Shown: positions 17,401 to 24,326, numbered from the stretch's first letter. The stretch is DNA of 45,951 bases from JBCDBD01 sp039184335 (GCA_039184335.1 JBCDBD010000029.1:1-45951), one strand, 5' to 3'. A program made the numbers and translations. The notes: a model not told the origin generated them from the letters alone.

Positions 17401-19727
17401 TTGCCAGGTGAATTACAGATGATGTCGCTACTGTTGTACTGTGGGTCTAATGGGTTTTTGAAAATATTGAAATAAAAACGGCTGAAACATCCATTTTGAT
17501 AGTTGATGGTCAGGCGGTATTCGCCGGCGTCAGCTGCTGTAAAATCATTTCCCATGGCAATGGTATTCCATGTGCAGGAGTTGTTTCTATTGGCACAATC
17601 AGGGGTGGCGGCTGCACAGCTTGTATCATCCAATTGTTGCCATTCGATACTGTCTGCATCTGGTATGTTCACTTGCACCAGTTCTGTATCATTTAGACCA
17701 CAGAGAAAAATCTGCGGCAATTCTTCCCCATCGTTCGGGCAAATGACAATTTCCCCTTCCACAGTGTTGGAGGTGTCGTTGATAAGGGCCGTAATGGGAT
17801 TGGTCTGCGTTGCACCAAAAAGGGTAACAATGATAATCTCTTGAAAGCCCTTACAGGGGTCTGCTACCTGTTTATCAACAATGTATGTGCCTGTATCATC
17901 TACCAGTAAAGTACTTGGGTCACCGTCAGGATCGCCATCATTCAAGACCGTGTCAACACCCACATCAATTTGACCATTGCCATTGACGTCTTCATACCAG
18001 ATATAAGCATCAAACCCGTCACCGGAATCCAATAGTAGGTCATCGCCACAAAGTTGAACGGTACGTGTAAAATCGCAGTTTTCAAGATCGTCCAACAAAA
18101 AATTTGTAGCGCCCGGGGTAGTAAAACCACAGTCATCAAAATCAGAGACACTTGGATCATCTGTGATTTGATTGTTGTTGATAATTCCCTCATATGTCGA
18201 ATAAGCCAAGTTTTCAATTTGGTCGGTACAGGCATCAATGAAATCAAAGCAATTTTCAGCTACTTGCACCCGCATTCTCAGTTGTGAAACGGGATCACCC
18301 TCCTCCACTAGATTATTGGGAATGGTAAACGTGATTTCACGGGTCGTGGGATCATAGACATAGGTTACACCCGTTGGTAATGTGATATTGGTTTCGTCGA
18401 GGGTAACATTGATGGGGAGCACATCGCGAATGGTATAATTGGTGGCATCATCATTTCCGGTATTTTGAAAAGAAAGCACATAGTCTAGGTATTGGCCCAG
18501 ATTTACACCAAGGCCGGTGATATCATTTCCTGCGATATCTTCCACCTTTTTTTCCAACACAATGGTCGGTTCTATGATTTCTATTCCAAAAGTGACCAAA
18601 AAAGCAGCGAACCAGTCGCCACTCGTGCCTAGCCTAAGGGTAGCACTGGTGTCGCCATTGTCAATAATGCTATTGCCTGGATTGTTTAGGTCAAAAACAT
18701 CAGAGTCATATCCTAATGAATTGGTGCTGTTGATATTTCTAGAGGTGACATTGGCACCATCTTCAGAGATTGTCGAATTAAAGAAGTTATTCGACGGATT
18801 TGCAGCATTTGTGATGTCGGTAAAAGTTGAACTACTGTTAGACACAATGCCAAAAGTGTCGCCTGAAAGAGAGGTTTCCCCTTCCAAGACACTTACGCCG
18901 ATACGTGCATTTACGGGACCTGTTGGAATGGTGTTGAAGCCTGAGACCGAAATATCGGCAGTGCTGTTGCCAGATTGTGTTGTAATACCCTCATACCCAT
19001 CGAATACCGAAATATATTTTCCAGGTAATGTGGGGTTCTCATAGATAATCACCAGTGTCCATCCGGCTACCCCATGATTGGTCGAACCCTTTGTTCCACG
19101 AACATTGGCCACAAAGTATTCCCCAGTGGGGTCTGCCAGTGCCTGAAGCAGATTGGTGACGTTCTTGTAACAGACGTAGGGGTCGTTTGGAGTATTGTTG
19201 TAACCATCGATGATGACATCATCTTCTTCTCCCACAGGGTCTGCATTGGTATCAGCTTGTAAATCGACATAACTGCCACCAGGCACTCTAAATTTTATGG
19301 AAGTCACATCATAATGGTTGGTGTCAACGGTAAAATTATTGTTGAAATCACCACTTTCATCTTTTCGTTCTTCATCATAGTTACCTGCCCAATAAAGACC
19401 TGCCCAATAGATTTGTGAACAATCTGGTAAAGTCAGGGTTGAACTGCTCGAACTAAAGGTGGTGGGGTCCCCATCGATGTCTACATACTCTACATGCAGG
19501 CTATTGTTGCTGCCATTTCCATTATAAGGGGTGTTAACACCTGAGCCGTCAGATAGCACGCGGTTCATGACACTGTTCGACAAAAAAGTGTAATCTCCCT
19601 TTATGTTAATATAGGTATTGCCACCTACATCTAGCCTTGGGGTAAAAGGCACTTCCTGCGCCTTTATATTATGTGCAATAAGGCATAGGCTAAGGAATAA
19701 TATGCCCTTAACTATGTAGGTTTTCAT
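5439..19727 (-). CDS. sprB: Giant SprB-like gliding/adhesion surface protein with type B sorting domain
   Basis: At about 4,762 residues this gene fills almost a third of the window. Seen in order: a signal peptide (MKTYIVKGILFLSLCLIA, then KAQE); an N-terminal beta-rich region to about residue 400; a DUF11-like segment (EKKVEDIAGND) to about 550; Cys-containing Ig-like stretches to about 840; about 42 SprB-type repeats of 75-105 residues to about 4670, interrupted near 1826-2029 by an unrelated module; and a C-terminal type B sorting domain (VPNFFTPDGDGQNDYW) ending in HFTLYR. In F. johnsoniae SprB is the mobile surface adhesin that drives gliding and is exported by the type IX system with help from SprF. 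I chose the second ATG (19727), which gives a standard signal peptide; the ATG at 19745 overlaps the sprD stop and adds MCDKPK. Confidence 0.88.
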   Translation of the reverse strand: MKTYIVKGILFLSLCLIAHNIKAQEVPFTPRLDVGGNTYINIKGDYTFLSNSVMNRVLSDGSGVNTPYNGNGSNNSLHVEYVDIDGDPTTFSSSSSTLTLPDCSQIYWAGLYWAGNYDEERKDESGDFNNNFTVDTNHYDVTSIKFRVPGGSYVDLQADTNADPVGEEDDVIIDGYNNTPNDPYVCYKNVTNLLQALADPTGEYFVANVRGTKGSTNHGVAGWTLVIIYENPTLPGKYISVFDGYEGITTQSGNSTADISVSGFNTIPTGPVNARIGVSVLEGETSLSGDTFGIVSNSSSTFTDITNAANPSNNFFNSTISEDGANVTSRNINSTNSLGYDSDVFDLNNPGNSIIDNGDTSATLRLGTSGDWFAAFLVTFGIEIIEPTIVLEKKVEDIAGNDITGLGVNLGQYLDYVLSFQNTGNDDATNYTIRDVLPINVTLDETNITLPTGVTYVYDPTTREITFTIPNNLVEEGDPVSQLRMRVQVAENCFDFIDACTDQIENLAYSTYEGIINNNQITDDPSVSDFDDCGFTTPGATNFLLDDLENCDFTRTVQLCGDDLLLDSGDGFDAYIWYEDVNGNGQIDVGVDTVLNDGDPDGDPSTLLVDDTGTYIVDKQVADPCKGFQEIIIVTLFGATQTNPITALINDTSNTVEGEIVICPNDGEELPQIFLCGLNDTELVQVNIPDADSIEWQQLDDTSCAAATPDCANRNNSCTWNTIAMGNDFTAADAGEYRLTINYQNGCFSRFYFNIFKNPLDPQYNSSDIICNSPGNITVTNMPLDYEFQLVDITTGNIEVAYNSNPSFDITTNGAYRVEMRQQGVMDGCVFVLDNIGIQQRNFQVDIATRDTDCNGLGEISISVLDVEPQYYYEISQGGTVVDTFGPSSDNNYRFENLNDGVYDVNVTTDDGCVHNEQVTINDVSDLAINAVTTKNIDCTDGIITVTVSGGFPNPDYAYAIWSYNGVDLYTDISDIPGSAYQVSPAFFFTTGEEGDYEFVVVDGNNCFVISNTATVVLSPSVEYTTSQTDETCLGIEDGNFAINVTNSNGYTLSYTLTYPDTSTATNTSGSFTGLPQGNYSLAITQTQGAISCDFIEIFTIGGPIDTVTGTAVLVQDYTCLQTATVEAQGVTGGTAPYEYSIDGVNFVSGVGAETFTGLTNGTYTITVRDSNGCLFVTNTIVIDPLDPPTDLTFSATAPNCPALTSDLTVSVVDGNAPFVFEITSPAPIAAASTSGTSADFNGLSPDTYLFRATDAKGCVYEESFTIAPVSPITVNGQLVSNVTCFSDLDGEARFTVAGFTTSYNYTVTGPATFSGTNETNAVIDLAGLDDGTYTVTVTDNDTNCTDTSTVTINAPAVPLAIVVTETQPTCINDGAVVSNATGGWGSNSFTITYPDGTTQFTNSTGAFNNLNQSGTYAVEVTDSNGCQEATTFILNAAVAPVLSLVPNDFCYDDTMGLTLTASVTSGGDGNFEYRLNGGAYSITNIFTGLGPGTYTVDVRDGNDCIDSATITVHPELAVTASAPNITACGTDTNVDIVAAGGDGNYVYAMVGNGVTPTGGDFSTTNPIAVTGAGDYDVYVRDNAGGAGFCEARFDLDIIQDAPLTISITNTPILCSGEAQATISITASGGEGPYEYSIDNGTSYQISNTFVNQAAGSYTIRVRDSNNCDASQVYTITEPLTLSASAAVTQLAECNPGLGAEVRITNALGGTAPYDYSFDGGSSYNTNAIAFLLPGTHSLFIRDTNGCTFPMTITIDPEPTPPNVTTAISYECDGEGTITVTPDSASFDYTYEIDGNPNTPDTSNIFTDVAVGPHTITVNYISNSVPTPSVLLLEDFGTGPNTAISEIDATYYCYEPQNGTVAVCNSGNGRINDLEYSVTQIISNPFGSWLSPNDASLTPNGRFLAVNVGDPGVNTIVYAKRNIEVIPNRDVEISLSVFNLLRNGTGGLDPDILVELVDPSNTVISSATTGLIPKNNGPNDWQNFTIPPLNPGANTTIDIVIRTIASGNNGNDIAIDDIQAFQTPEVCANALTVAVLVEDGNALDSTVIAFENSSCNTVADGSITLEVENFDAVDGFVYSIDNGVSFSAVQTASPVVVSGLTAGSYDIIVQDALDASCAVAFSQTLTEPSAVVASASITEMLTCTNGGATITASATGGTPNYEYQLEDTGGTPIAGYDFATNGTNTIFTGLAMGDYIVRARDTNNCEDAIDSSISIVAANLVSFNLTPTTCFTNNNNGTVQVDVTGGNGNYQFRLNGGPWMTPSPTSSTTYTFTNLATGTYTVNVQDGFGCVGTAETISIHTEPNAVLTADLTCLSGASITISPDDALGTFSYEWSDDAGASFSNTSFSGANGNIFTTNTAGTYIFRVIDTTYPAACAATTNAVIVNPTETPVITSVVPTHILCHGGTNGSLDVVIDTAVASPPYVIEVYETNTATNYNTQIAGLPAGDYEVTITDSKGCVSNPFLVSITQPDAINYNIDLQPITCDAMGGGTIPGSITVENLSGGTAEYTYHLTGNNGYSDTYSTTGGGEDYTFAILEFGIYEVDVVDANGCSLLTTNIIASPPDDLDIDVSAVTTSCAAGGTAVVSVSPTATGSGSYQFAILEVYSTPYSSSYVGPDAAGGDTATFNNLIPGVTYTFVVYDTVTMCYYFESAAAPINSPSNMTVSSLTEANITCTGVVDGNVTFTFDNYDALATGVSYEIFNAQSNVSTGITGSVSVNPPTGPVTISNLGPLGQGVYYVLLREVGGPFDGCSISSPNFTITQSTNLLDVTASSPINDNCNPNAGVIAAQAQFGTAPYEFQYLLSTDPVPTAASPGWTSATTANVESGNYTVYVKDANDCIQSDNISVLLDQRPEISLAIVDECVTEGSFEVLVTLTNPLTALPPYQLSINGNPYQNIVFDASNQYTITGLSSGSGQTIAVADINGCADTDLINIVAPLQFNATLTTLLDCEVAPNNNAEITIDVTAGSGNYDYEIDGPATADQARTSMGGTTLTWIGASLAGSYMITVYDTGTTMPNCSQVLTVDVPAARTPLFTETHIDVSCNGANDGSITLYPVENGLSPLTYTISPVAGIFNTTTNTFENLPPDTYTVTATGTNSCTTDITGIIVNEEPAITVPPPIVVEFGCTSGNNPNNASLTIDNTLPLPAVQGGTGNYVIYEFIEEDDPNTVPIEAPVVVQSGSSPLYIETNSAGGAYTINIYDDAGCIGTTTATIQPYDALLSATAAITNPLSCSPGSDGEITITVTSTNSDATRFEYSIDNGSTYQTSNVFGGLSAGTHIFLVRHIDTGCIIAANETITDPNTFTIDVNVVNDVVCFGTQSGQVTFELLDATYTGPIDWNIYDTNGTPVNTADDILVASGSFATNGPTAPIALFAGDYIVEVLQNNFPQCANTEAFTISGPSVDITGNVDITAITCIGNDGAIEITNVQGGWGGYSYFVGTSSPTAPGDYLASPDFTALVPGTYEAWVIDINGCERLVQNGIVLADPTPISASLQINLDNCSTFSGEIEVVGATGGQNANYTYQLILNGTPVGSPQTSPVFSGLGAGSYEVLVADQWSCTFTTTAEDLYEEINIAANVDKPIDCTIDPGGHVTISITGGSGNLDYTVTFPDGFTTSSNTTGIFTNLTQPGTYAFLVTDLNTATPCTVAIQQDLDDKVDPVLLNAVLGHVGCNGGADGSIEAILDTATDTNPTYTYELYDILNLITPIRTAQTSPLFENLVAGTYQVRVISGRDCIDTKNETITEPNPLSVSASATTFSCAPDNTVNTSIITVTATDGTAPYLYSIDNVNFQTSPTFVVIDNGVVQHITVYVRDANGCPQSDTVVIDPINTFSVDVTQNVEITCANPEEVLLTVIDNGNLGNAYTFELLPIGNPSGTLTATPTHTTATYALTGVGSYVFRVTDTATGCYVDTLPYEIAPYDVINVVATPTASAICFGDTNGALEINVSGYTGTYDFEVFDASGTTTGISGSANTTLNPLTINGLSGGNYVVRVTETANPLCVEDSNVITIMSPDLPLDATPSEVANVTCSNDQGELLVDPHGGYTPYDIILTNTTTSATYTVDNVLSYVFTGLSAGTFDVQITDDQGCVINRGLSLDAPTPITAAIAATPTTLQCYGDTNATVSATNVMHGEGNYQYQLNVYDPTGAVIDFSSGAQNNPIFNNLGAGIYSITVSDGWNCGMETAQVIISEPVEVMASLIQLSAMTCNTQAQLELTASGGTGPYEYSSDGNVYSTMSGGNTHLFSVSDGAYQYYVRDALGCEAMISNQVTVDTVLPLVVDIDDDAAFINCTGEASATIIADASGGLGNYSYELFTDSALTNLVAGPQNTGEFNTLAANTYYVRVTSQDCMAITPQILIEDPIPLQIDFQDATDVTCSGLEDGTITVQVSGGTGDIFYAITPNLNQFDTVNTFTDLAPGIYDVIAQDRNGCFIPFQFTIIEPSPLDITEINVLDEVCEGSEDGFVEIAISGGTAPYRTAFNSNSDADFVAAQTQYGNLAAGTYVIFVRDAQDCESNIIVQIAPGVNLNAEVVPVYECDGNIPENHIEVTLVDPTVAIDVLYALDSADATDLQLSPDFTNIAPGDHYLTIAHSNGCVNTIDFEIANFEPLTLTLEQNNINEITAIAEGGLEAYTFYFGDEDNGTDNTFIINRTDTYTVRVVDQNGCETIAEIFMEFIDIEVPNFFTPDGDGQNDYWLPENLEAFPNILMIIFDRYGRELYRMGYGNQGWNGIYNNNELPTGDYWYIIKLKGENDDREFVGHFTLYR
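5442..5703 (-). other. Type B (CHU_C-like) C-terminal sorting domain of SprB
   Basis: The last roughly 87 residues begin with VPNFFTPDGDGQNDYW and continue with FDRYGRELYRMG and GWNG, ending in FTLYR. This is the gliding-motility-associated C-terminal domain that directs type IX secretion of type B cargo. Confidence 0.9.
5720..17215 (-). repeat. Tandem SprB repeats (about 42 by eye)
   Basis: Each unit has the frame: L-x-V/I start, a first Cys near position 12-18 (as in CNGGADGSI), a GGT-x-PYEYSIDNG strand, a GL-x-AGTY-x-V-x-V-x-D strand, and NGC near the end. Units are 75-105 residues and diverged, so they are protein-level repeats rather than identical DNA repeats. Nearly all keep the two Cys positions. 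The count comes from reading the translation and may be off by a few. Confidence 0.85.
13640..14250 (-). other. Non-SprB module embedded between SprB repeats
   Basis: About 200 residues (roughly 1826-2029 of the product) do not fit the repeat pattern. They start at LLLEDFGTG, contain NPFGSWLSPNDASLTPNGRF, NRDVEISLSVFNLLRNG and NDWQNFTIPP, and end at NDIAIDDIQAFQTPEVC. The LEDFG start and the IDDIQ end recall jelly-roll (MAM- or carbohydrate-binding-like) domains of surface proteins. Fold and ligand are inference. Confidence 0.55.
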
Positions 19728-19737
19728 CTTTGGTTTG

Positions 19738-21804
19738 TCACACATTTGGTTTTACGCGCATGATCCACATCTTCTCGCCATACGCGTTATTTAGTTTGGT
19801 GTAGTATGAAACAAGGGCATTGTTCCAGTCATCGTGCTTTTTCAGGTAGACATACCTATAGTTATTTTCAGGATTGATAAAGTAAGTGGCATTCAATCCT
19901 TTAGCGTTGAGTTCGCGTACAAAACGAGTAGCGTTTTTAGGTTTTTCAAAAACATTGGCAATAATATAAAAACCAGAACCGATGCCCTCTAGATGATGGG
20001 TTTCGTAGGTCATTTGTTCAGATTGGCCATTTTCATTGCCCTCAGCAACGACGTTTTGCTGAAGGGTACTGTCATCATATTTTGAGGAAGGGCTAGCCTT
20101 GTCAGCATATAGGGTGTTGTCATAAGAACCTTTTACCTGCATTACCCAAGTAGCGCCCTGATATGTACCATCAAGATTGGACTTATACGCTTCTACAGCC
20201 TCAACCTTGTCTTTAAACCCTTTGAGATAAACATAGTTCAGGCCGTTTTTCGGATTGGTGAAATAATCGGCTTCATGTCCTTGCGTCCGTAGCTTTTCAA
20301 TAAATAGGTTCATATATTTTGTGCCCTTGTACACATTGGCAATCAGATAATGTCCGCTTTCCACATCTGAAATGGCAAATGATTTAAAACGCTGTTTTCT
20401 ATGCTTTGAAGAAATCTTGTCTTTTGCTACAGGCTTTATGGCAGTCGTAGTATTTGATGAGGCCACAGGGGCATTCACATTCTTCAGTTGAATTACTTTT
20501 TTGGAAGCGGTGGTGTTGGTCAAGCCATGATTTGAAAGTGGAGCTTGGGTGATATTGTTGCCCGTGTCTGCATCATCCGTGTTTTCAAAATACAGGTTTT
20601 TGGCTTGTTGCTCAAGTTCTGGTCTCTGCCCTTTGGTTTCTCTTCGAACCAAGCGCATCACATTTTCAAAACGACGTTCAAGATCTTTGTCCCTATTTTT
20701 TTCGATGGAATCCTGACGGAACAATAACTCATCCAAAATGGCATCGTTTTCTGCCAGTTTTTTCTCCAGTTCAGCTATTTTCAAGTCTTTTTCTGTGAGG
20801 GATAGTTCTTCTACAGGAACTTCTTCATCTACGCTGACCACTTCTTCGTATTCCTTCTCCAACATAACACGGTCTTCGGTAAGGTGTGGTGTAAAAGAAT
20901 ATGCAAGTGATATTTCATGGTTGGCACCAAAGTTTTCAAAATTGTCGCTTAAGCCCTTTTCTATGGTGTATCCTAGCGATAGTCTTTTGTTCAAATGAAA
21001 GCCCAAACCTGCTGATGCACCATAAAAGTCATCATAACCAGCCTGTAGCCAACCAATCTTGGGCAAGTCCATGATGAGATTTCCCCCTAAGACCACATCA
21101 TCATTTCCCACGCTTCGAACACGGGCCAAAGGCATTACCCGACCTTGTTCGAAAATACCACCCGCATTTTCAAACTGATGGGTATATTGTAAATGTCCAG
21201 AATAGGTTTTTTCATCAAACTCAGTGACCGATTCACTGGTCTTTAAGTTGTAGTCAAAGAGGTTTTCTGCAAACAGGCCAAAGTCGAATTTACCATATGA
21301 AATATTAAATCCAGGTTGAAAAGAAATCAATGTACTGCTGTCCAAGCTGTTCAAGAAGGGATCATCATCTTGTGGATTTGCCCGATCTTGGTTAAAACCA
21401 CTGTTATAGTATGAAAAGTTGGCACCAAAGGTAAAATTGCTCTTTTCGCTCAATTTGATACCATAGGCAAAATTCGCAAGCAGTCCGAAGTTATCGATCA
21501 ATCCTTCTCTTTGTGTGTACAAACTAAGCCCTACACCACTTCTATCCCCTATTCTACCGCTATAGCTCAAAAAATAGGTTTGATTGTTGTCATCAAAAGA
21601 TACCGATTGGTTTCTGTGGAATAGATTGATATAAGACTTGTCTTCCCTTACTGTCGAGAAGGTCGGATTTATCAAAAATCTGTTGAATTTCAGCAAATTC
21701 TGGGAAGGCACATCATATGTAACGAACGGACTTTCTTCCTGTGCAGTTAGACCAATGGTGAAGAAAATAAGGGCAGATAGGGAGAAAAGCGCTTTCTTAA
21801 ACAT
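19738..21804 (-). CDS. sprD: PorP/SprF-type barrel fused to coiled coil and two SPOR-like domains, SprD-like
   Basis: A 688-residue protein with signal peptide (MFKKALFSLSALIFFTIGLTAQE). Residues to about 310 read as a PorP/SprF-type beta-barrel (KFNRFLINPTFSTVRED, IGDRSGVGLSLYTQREG, GWLQAGYDDFYGASAGLGF). A charged coiled coil follows at about 335-405 (LTEKDLKIAELEKKLAEND), then a Thr/Ser-rich linker and two related SPOR-like domains at about 481-558 (GHYLIANVYKGTKYMNLFI) and 606-688 (GFYIIANVFEKPKNATRFV). SPOR domains usually bind denuded peptidoglycan, so the protein may link an outer-membrane barrel to the cell wall; that is inference. It lies between sprC (6-base gap) and sprB (10-base gap from the chosen start), the position of sprD in F. 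johnsoniae. The symbol rests on gene order. Confidence 0.78.
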   Translation of the reverse strand: MFKKALFSLSALIFFTIGLTAQEESPFVTYDVPSQNLLKFNRFLINPTFSTVREDKSYINLFHRNQSVSFDDNNQTYFLSYSGRIGDRSGVGLSLYTQREGLIDNFGLLANFAYGIKLSEKSNFTFGANFSYYNSGFNQDRANPQDDDPFLNSLDSSTLISFQPGFNISYGKFDFGLFAENLFDYNLKTSESVTEFDEKTYSGHLQYTHQFENAGGIFEQGRVMPLARVRSVGNDDVVLGGNLIMDLPKIGWLQAGYDDFYGASAGLGFHLNKRLSLGYTIEKGLSDNFENFGANHEISLAYSFTPHLTEDRVMLEKEYEEVVSVDEEVPVEELSLTEKDLKIAELEKKLAENDAILDELLFRQDSIEKNRDKDLERRFENVMRLVRRETKGQRPELEQQAKNLYFENTDDADTGNNITQAPLSNHGLTNTTASKKVIQLKNVNAPVASSNTTTAIKPVAKDKISSKHRKQRFKSFAISDVESGHYLIANVYKGTKYMNLFIEKLRTQGHEADYFTNPKNGLNYVYLKGFKDKVEAVEAYKSNLDGTYQGATWVMQVKGSYDNTLYADKASPSSKYDDSTLQQNVVAEGNENGQSEQMTYETHHLEGIGSGFYIIANVFEKPKNATRFVRELNAKGLNATYFINPENNYRYVYLKKHDDWNNALVSYYTKLNNAYGEKMWIMRVKPNV

Positions 21805-21810
21805 TTGTAA

Positions 21811-24069
21811 TTACCTGATTACTGTGATGGTTCCTTGTTTTACGATTTTGCTTTCCCTTCTTATCTTATAATAGAATACCATATTTTGTTTGGTGAAAGC
21901 AGTAGTTGACTGTGGCCAGTTATTCTGATAGTTTGCTTCGTTGAGTATTTCCTCCCCTTTTTCATTGTAAACAATGACGTTGACTTCTGGTCTTCGAGAG
22001 TAAGTGTTTGGCAGTACCCATAGGTCGTTGATACCGTCGCCGTTGGCCGTAATCACATTGGGCACCCTAAAAATGTCTTGATAAGCTACCGTAATGATGC
22101 GACTGACCTCGCAGTCACCAAATGATGCTACTACCAAATATTCTCCCTCATTGGTCAGGGTTGCTGAGTTACTATTACTGATCAAATTGTTGCTTGAATC
22201 ATACCATTGGTAGCTTTGCGCACCGCTTGCGGTTACCGTTGCAGACTCCCCTTCAGGGAAGACAATGTTCTGATCACTATCCAAAACCAATAGCGAATCA
22301 TCAAAATCATTGATTAAGATTTCATTGGATTGTATTGGACAGCCATCTATGGTGACTACCAGTGCATAGCGACCTGATTCGGTGATGGATAGATTTTCTG
22401 AGGTGCCCCCGAGGTTGATACCATCCCTTTGCCATTCAAAAGTGGCTCCGCCCAAGTCGCTCGAAGTGGTAATCACAATTGGATTTGAGCTGTCACAAAA
22501 AACAGTACCATTACTAAAAATTTCTACATTTTGGTTGGATCGTAGTTGAACCGTGAGGGTATTTGAATTCGGGCTAAACGTGTCAAGGGTACCGGTTAAT
22601 CGGTAATCCCCGTTCGAGGTATTATCCGCTATGATAATAGTGCTTGCTGTTTCACCAGTTATAGCAGTACCATCTTTTTCCCATTGATAAGAAAAACTGG
22701 ATGAAATGTCTGAGGTCACATCGGTCTTGCTTCCTCCAGACGCGACTGCATTTATCTGTGAGAGGCCCAATGTGATGTCTGGAACATTGCAAGGAGTGTA
22801 ACTCGTTGTGTATTCGATAACCAATTCAAAAGTATCTGGTGAAAACACATTGGTATTTTCTGAATCTATTGACGTGGAGGGGCAACTGCCACCATTTTCC
22901 GTGACACGTGCGAAATACACCCCGGTTTCAGTAATATCCAATGTGTTTGAAGTAGCGCCGCTTATAGGCGCACCATTTTTATACCATTGGTAAAGTGGGG
23001 TATTGGCCGTGGTTGATACCGAAAGTGTTTTGGTTTGGGTAGGTAACAGTACAATATCAGCCTCATTGACCCGGGTTACTTCGAAACTATCGGCATTAGA
23101 TATTGTTAATGCCGCAGACCGTTCAATACATATTCCTGAGCCACTGATTTCAACTTGGTAGTCTCCCTCAAATCCGGTCACGGCAGCATCTATTACATAA
23201 GAATCACCATTGATTACTGACCCGGTAATGGCGACCCCGTCTTTGAACCAGGTATAGTTATACCCAAACCCAGTAATGTTTGCCTGTAGGGTAATCACAT
23301 CGCCTGGACAAAGTACTGTTTTTGAAGGTGGATCAACAGCAATTCCTTGACTCGTACCCGTAGTAATTTCAATAGTATTTGATAGGGTATTGGCTGAACC
23401 GGAACAAATACTCCCATAATCGACTTCCACATAGTACATTCCTGCTGATGAAACGGTCAGTTCATCACTTCGTTCACTCAAGGGGGTACCGCTACGGTAC
23501 CAATTATACTGGTAGGTACTTGGGTTTGAAATGTTGTGTGGTCTTAAAGTTATCGAATTTCCATCACAGAGCAATAACGTACCTCCTGGGGGAATGGTTC
23601 CATTGCCATCTTGACTGATCAGCAAAGGAGAATTATATTCGATGTAGTACATGGAATAGGCATCTGATGGCGGACTTGTCTGGGCCGGGCTGGTACTTCT
23701 TACCCTAAATCGGTAGTTTTCACCCCTTACATCAGTGGGCACTTCAAATTGAAACTGAAATTCAAAATCGGTGTTGTGGTCACTGGTTCTTGCCAATTCA
23801 GTGGTCGATCCAAAAGCACCGTTTTGGTCTGAAAGTTCTAGGATAAACTCATTGTCTGGGTTCACCAATGGAATGGTCCAAGTAAAATCAACGAAGTATT
23901 CGTTAAAATCTGAGGAAGCACAAGCGGCTGTCCAAGCTGAATTACCCGGTAGGTTCGGATTGTCAGCAGGTTCTGGTTTATTCAAAACCTGAGCACCAAC
24001 CTTTGCCAAGGAAAGTAGGCAAAAGATGAAGACAATCTGCAGCGTACGTGATAGCAAATTAGGTCTCAT
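21811..24069 (-). CDS. sprC: Ig-like type IX secreted protein with type B sorting domain, SprC-like
   Basis: A 752-residue protein with signal peptide (MRPNLLSRTLQIVFIFCLLS, then AKVGAQ). The first roughly 150 residues form a fibronectin-like beta segment. Ig/PKD-like repeats follow, each with a Trp-Tyr core such as YQWYKNGAPISG, YNYTWFKDGVAITG and YQWEKDGTAITG, and Cys near the repeat ends. The final roughly 88 residues are a type B sorting domain (VPNVITANGDGINDLW, ending ITVIR). It is the first gene of the four-gene operon and so takes the place of F. johnsoniae sprC. It is probably secreted by the type IX system and displayed or anchored at the surface; its own role is not known. The operon promoter should lie in 24070-24326, but I found no exact consensus box on that strand. 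Confidence 0.75.
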   Translation of the reverse strand: MRPNLLSRTLQIVFIFCLLSLAKVGAQVLNKPEPADNPNLPGNSAWTAACASSDFNEYFVDFTWTIPLVNPDNEFILELSDQNGAFGSTTELARTSDHNTDFEFQFQFEVPTDVRGENYRFRVRSTSPAQTSPPSDAYSMYYIEYNSPLLISQDGNGTIPPGGTLLLCDGNSITLRPHNISNPSTYQYNWYRSGTPLSERSDELTVSSAGMYYVEVDYGSICSGSANTLSNTIEITTGTSQGIAVDPPSKTVLCPGDVITLQANITGFGYNYTWFKDGVAITGSVINGDSYVIDAAVTGFEGDYQVEISGSGICIERSAALTISNADSFEVTRVNEADIVLLPTQTKTLSVSTTANTPLYQWYKNGAPISGATSNTLDITETGVYFARVTENGGSCPSTSIDSENTNVFSPDTFELVIEYTTSYTPCNVPDITLGLSQINAVASGGSKTDVTSDISSSFSYQWEKDGTAITGETASTIIIADNTSNGDYRLTGTLDTFSPNSNTLTVQLRSNQNVEIFSNGTVFCDSSNPIVITTSSDLGGATFEWQRDGINLGGTSENLSITESGRYALVVTIDGCPIQSNEILINDFDDSLLVLDSDQNIVFPEGESATVTASGAQSYQWYDSSNNLISNSNSATLTNEGEYLVVASFGDCEVSRIITVAYQDIFRVPNVITANGDGINDLWVLPNTYSRRPEVNVIVYNEKGEEILNEANYQNNWPQSTTAFTKQNMVFYYKIRRESKIVKQGTITVIR

Positions 24070-24301
24070 GATAATGGTAGCTTTAGGTCATCAGTTTCAC
24101 TTTGGGTGATGAAACCGAGCATTTGTTGTTAGTCAATGGCTGAAGTACTGACTTCAGTTTGCCGCATAGCATTCTCTAACAAATATTGGATTAAATACAA
24201 ATAGTTGAAATTTAATGTTGTAGGCTTGTTGAATTCTGTTGTGAAACAATCCTATTTGTATGGAGCATCGTTCAATAACACCACAGCTACCCTTATTTTA
24301 C

Positions 24302-24309
24302 TACTTTTG
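24302..24309 (+). promoter_or_regulatory. Probable -7 box of glnS
   Basis: TACTTTTG is an exact TAnnTTTG match 17 bases before the glnS ATG. No clear -33 TTTG is at the usual distance. The 257-base gap 24070-24326 divides the divergent spr operon and glnS and shows nothing else I can name. Confidence 0.5.
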
Positions 24310-24326
24310 TGCTTCAAATTTCAGTG

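Noticed and set aside
18517..19044. 175-residue frame on the plus strand
   Set aside because: Antisense shadow of the sprB N-terminal region with no recognisable domain.
19092..19104. TGTTCCACGAACA, resembling a shortened parS
   Set aside because: It lacks the central CACGTG and lies in sprB coding sequence; chance similarity is likely.
5439..19745. sprB as a phage tail fibre or non-ribosomal peptide synthetase because of its size
   Set aside because: The tandem SprB-type repeats, signal peptide and type B sorting domain identify a surface adhesin; no enzymatic module is present.
24309..24326. GTG start for glnS adding MLQISV
   Set aside because: The GTG overlaps the probable -7 box, and the ATG at 24327 gives the usual N-terminus.
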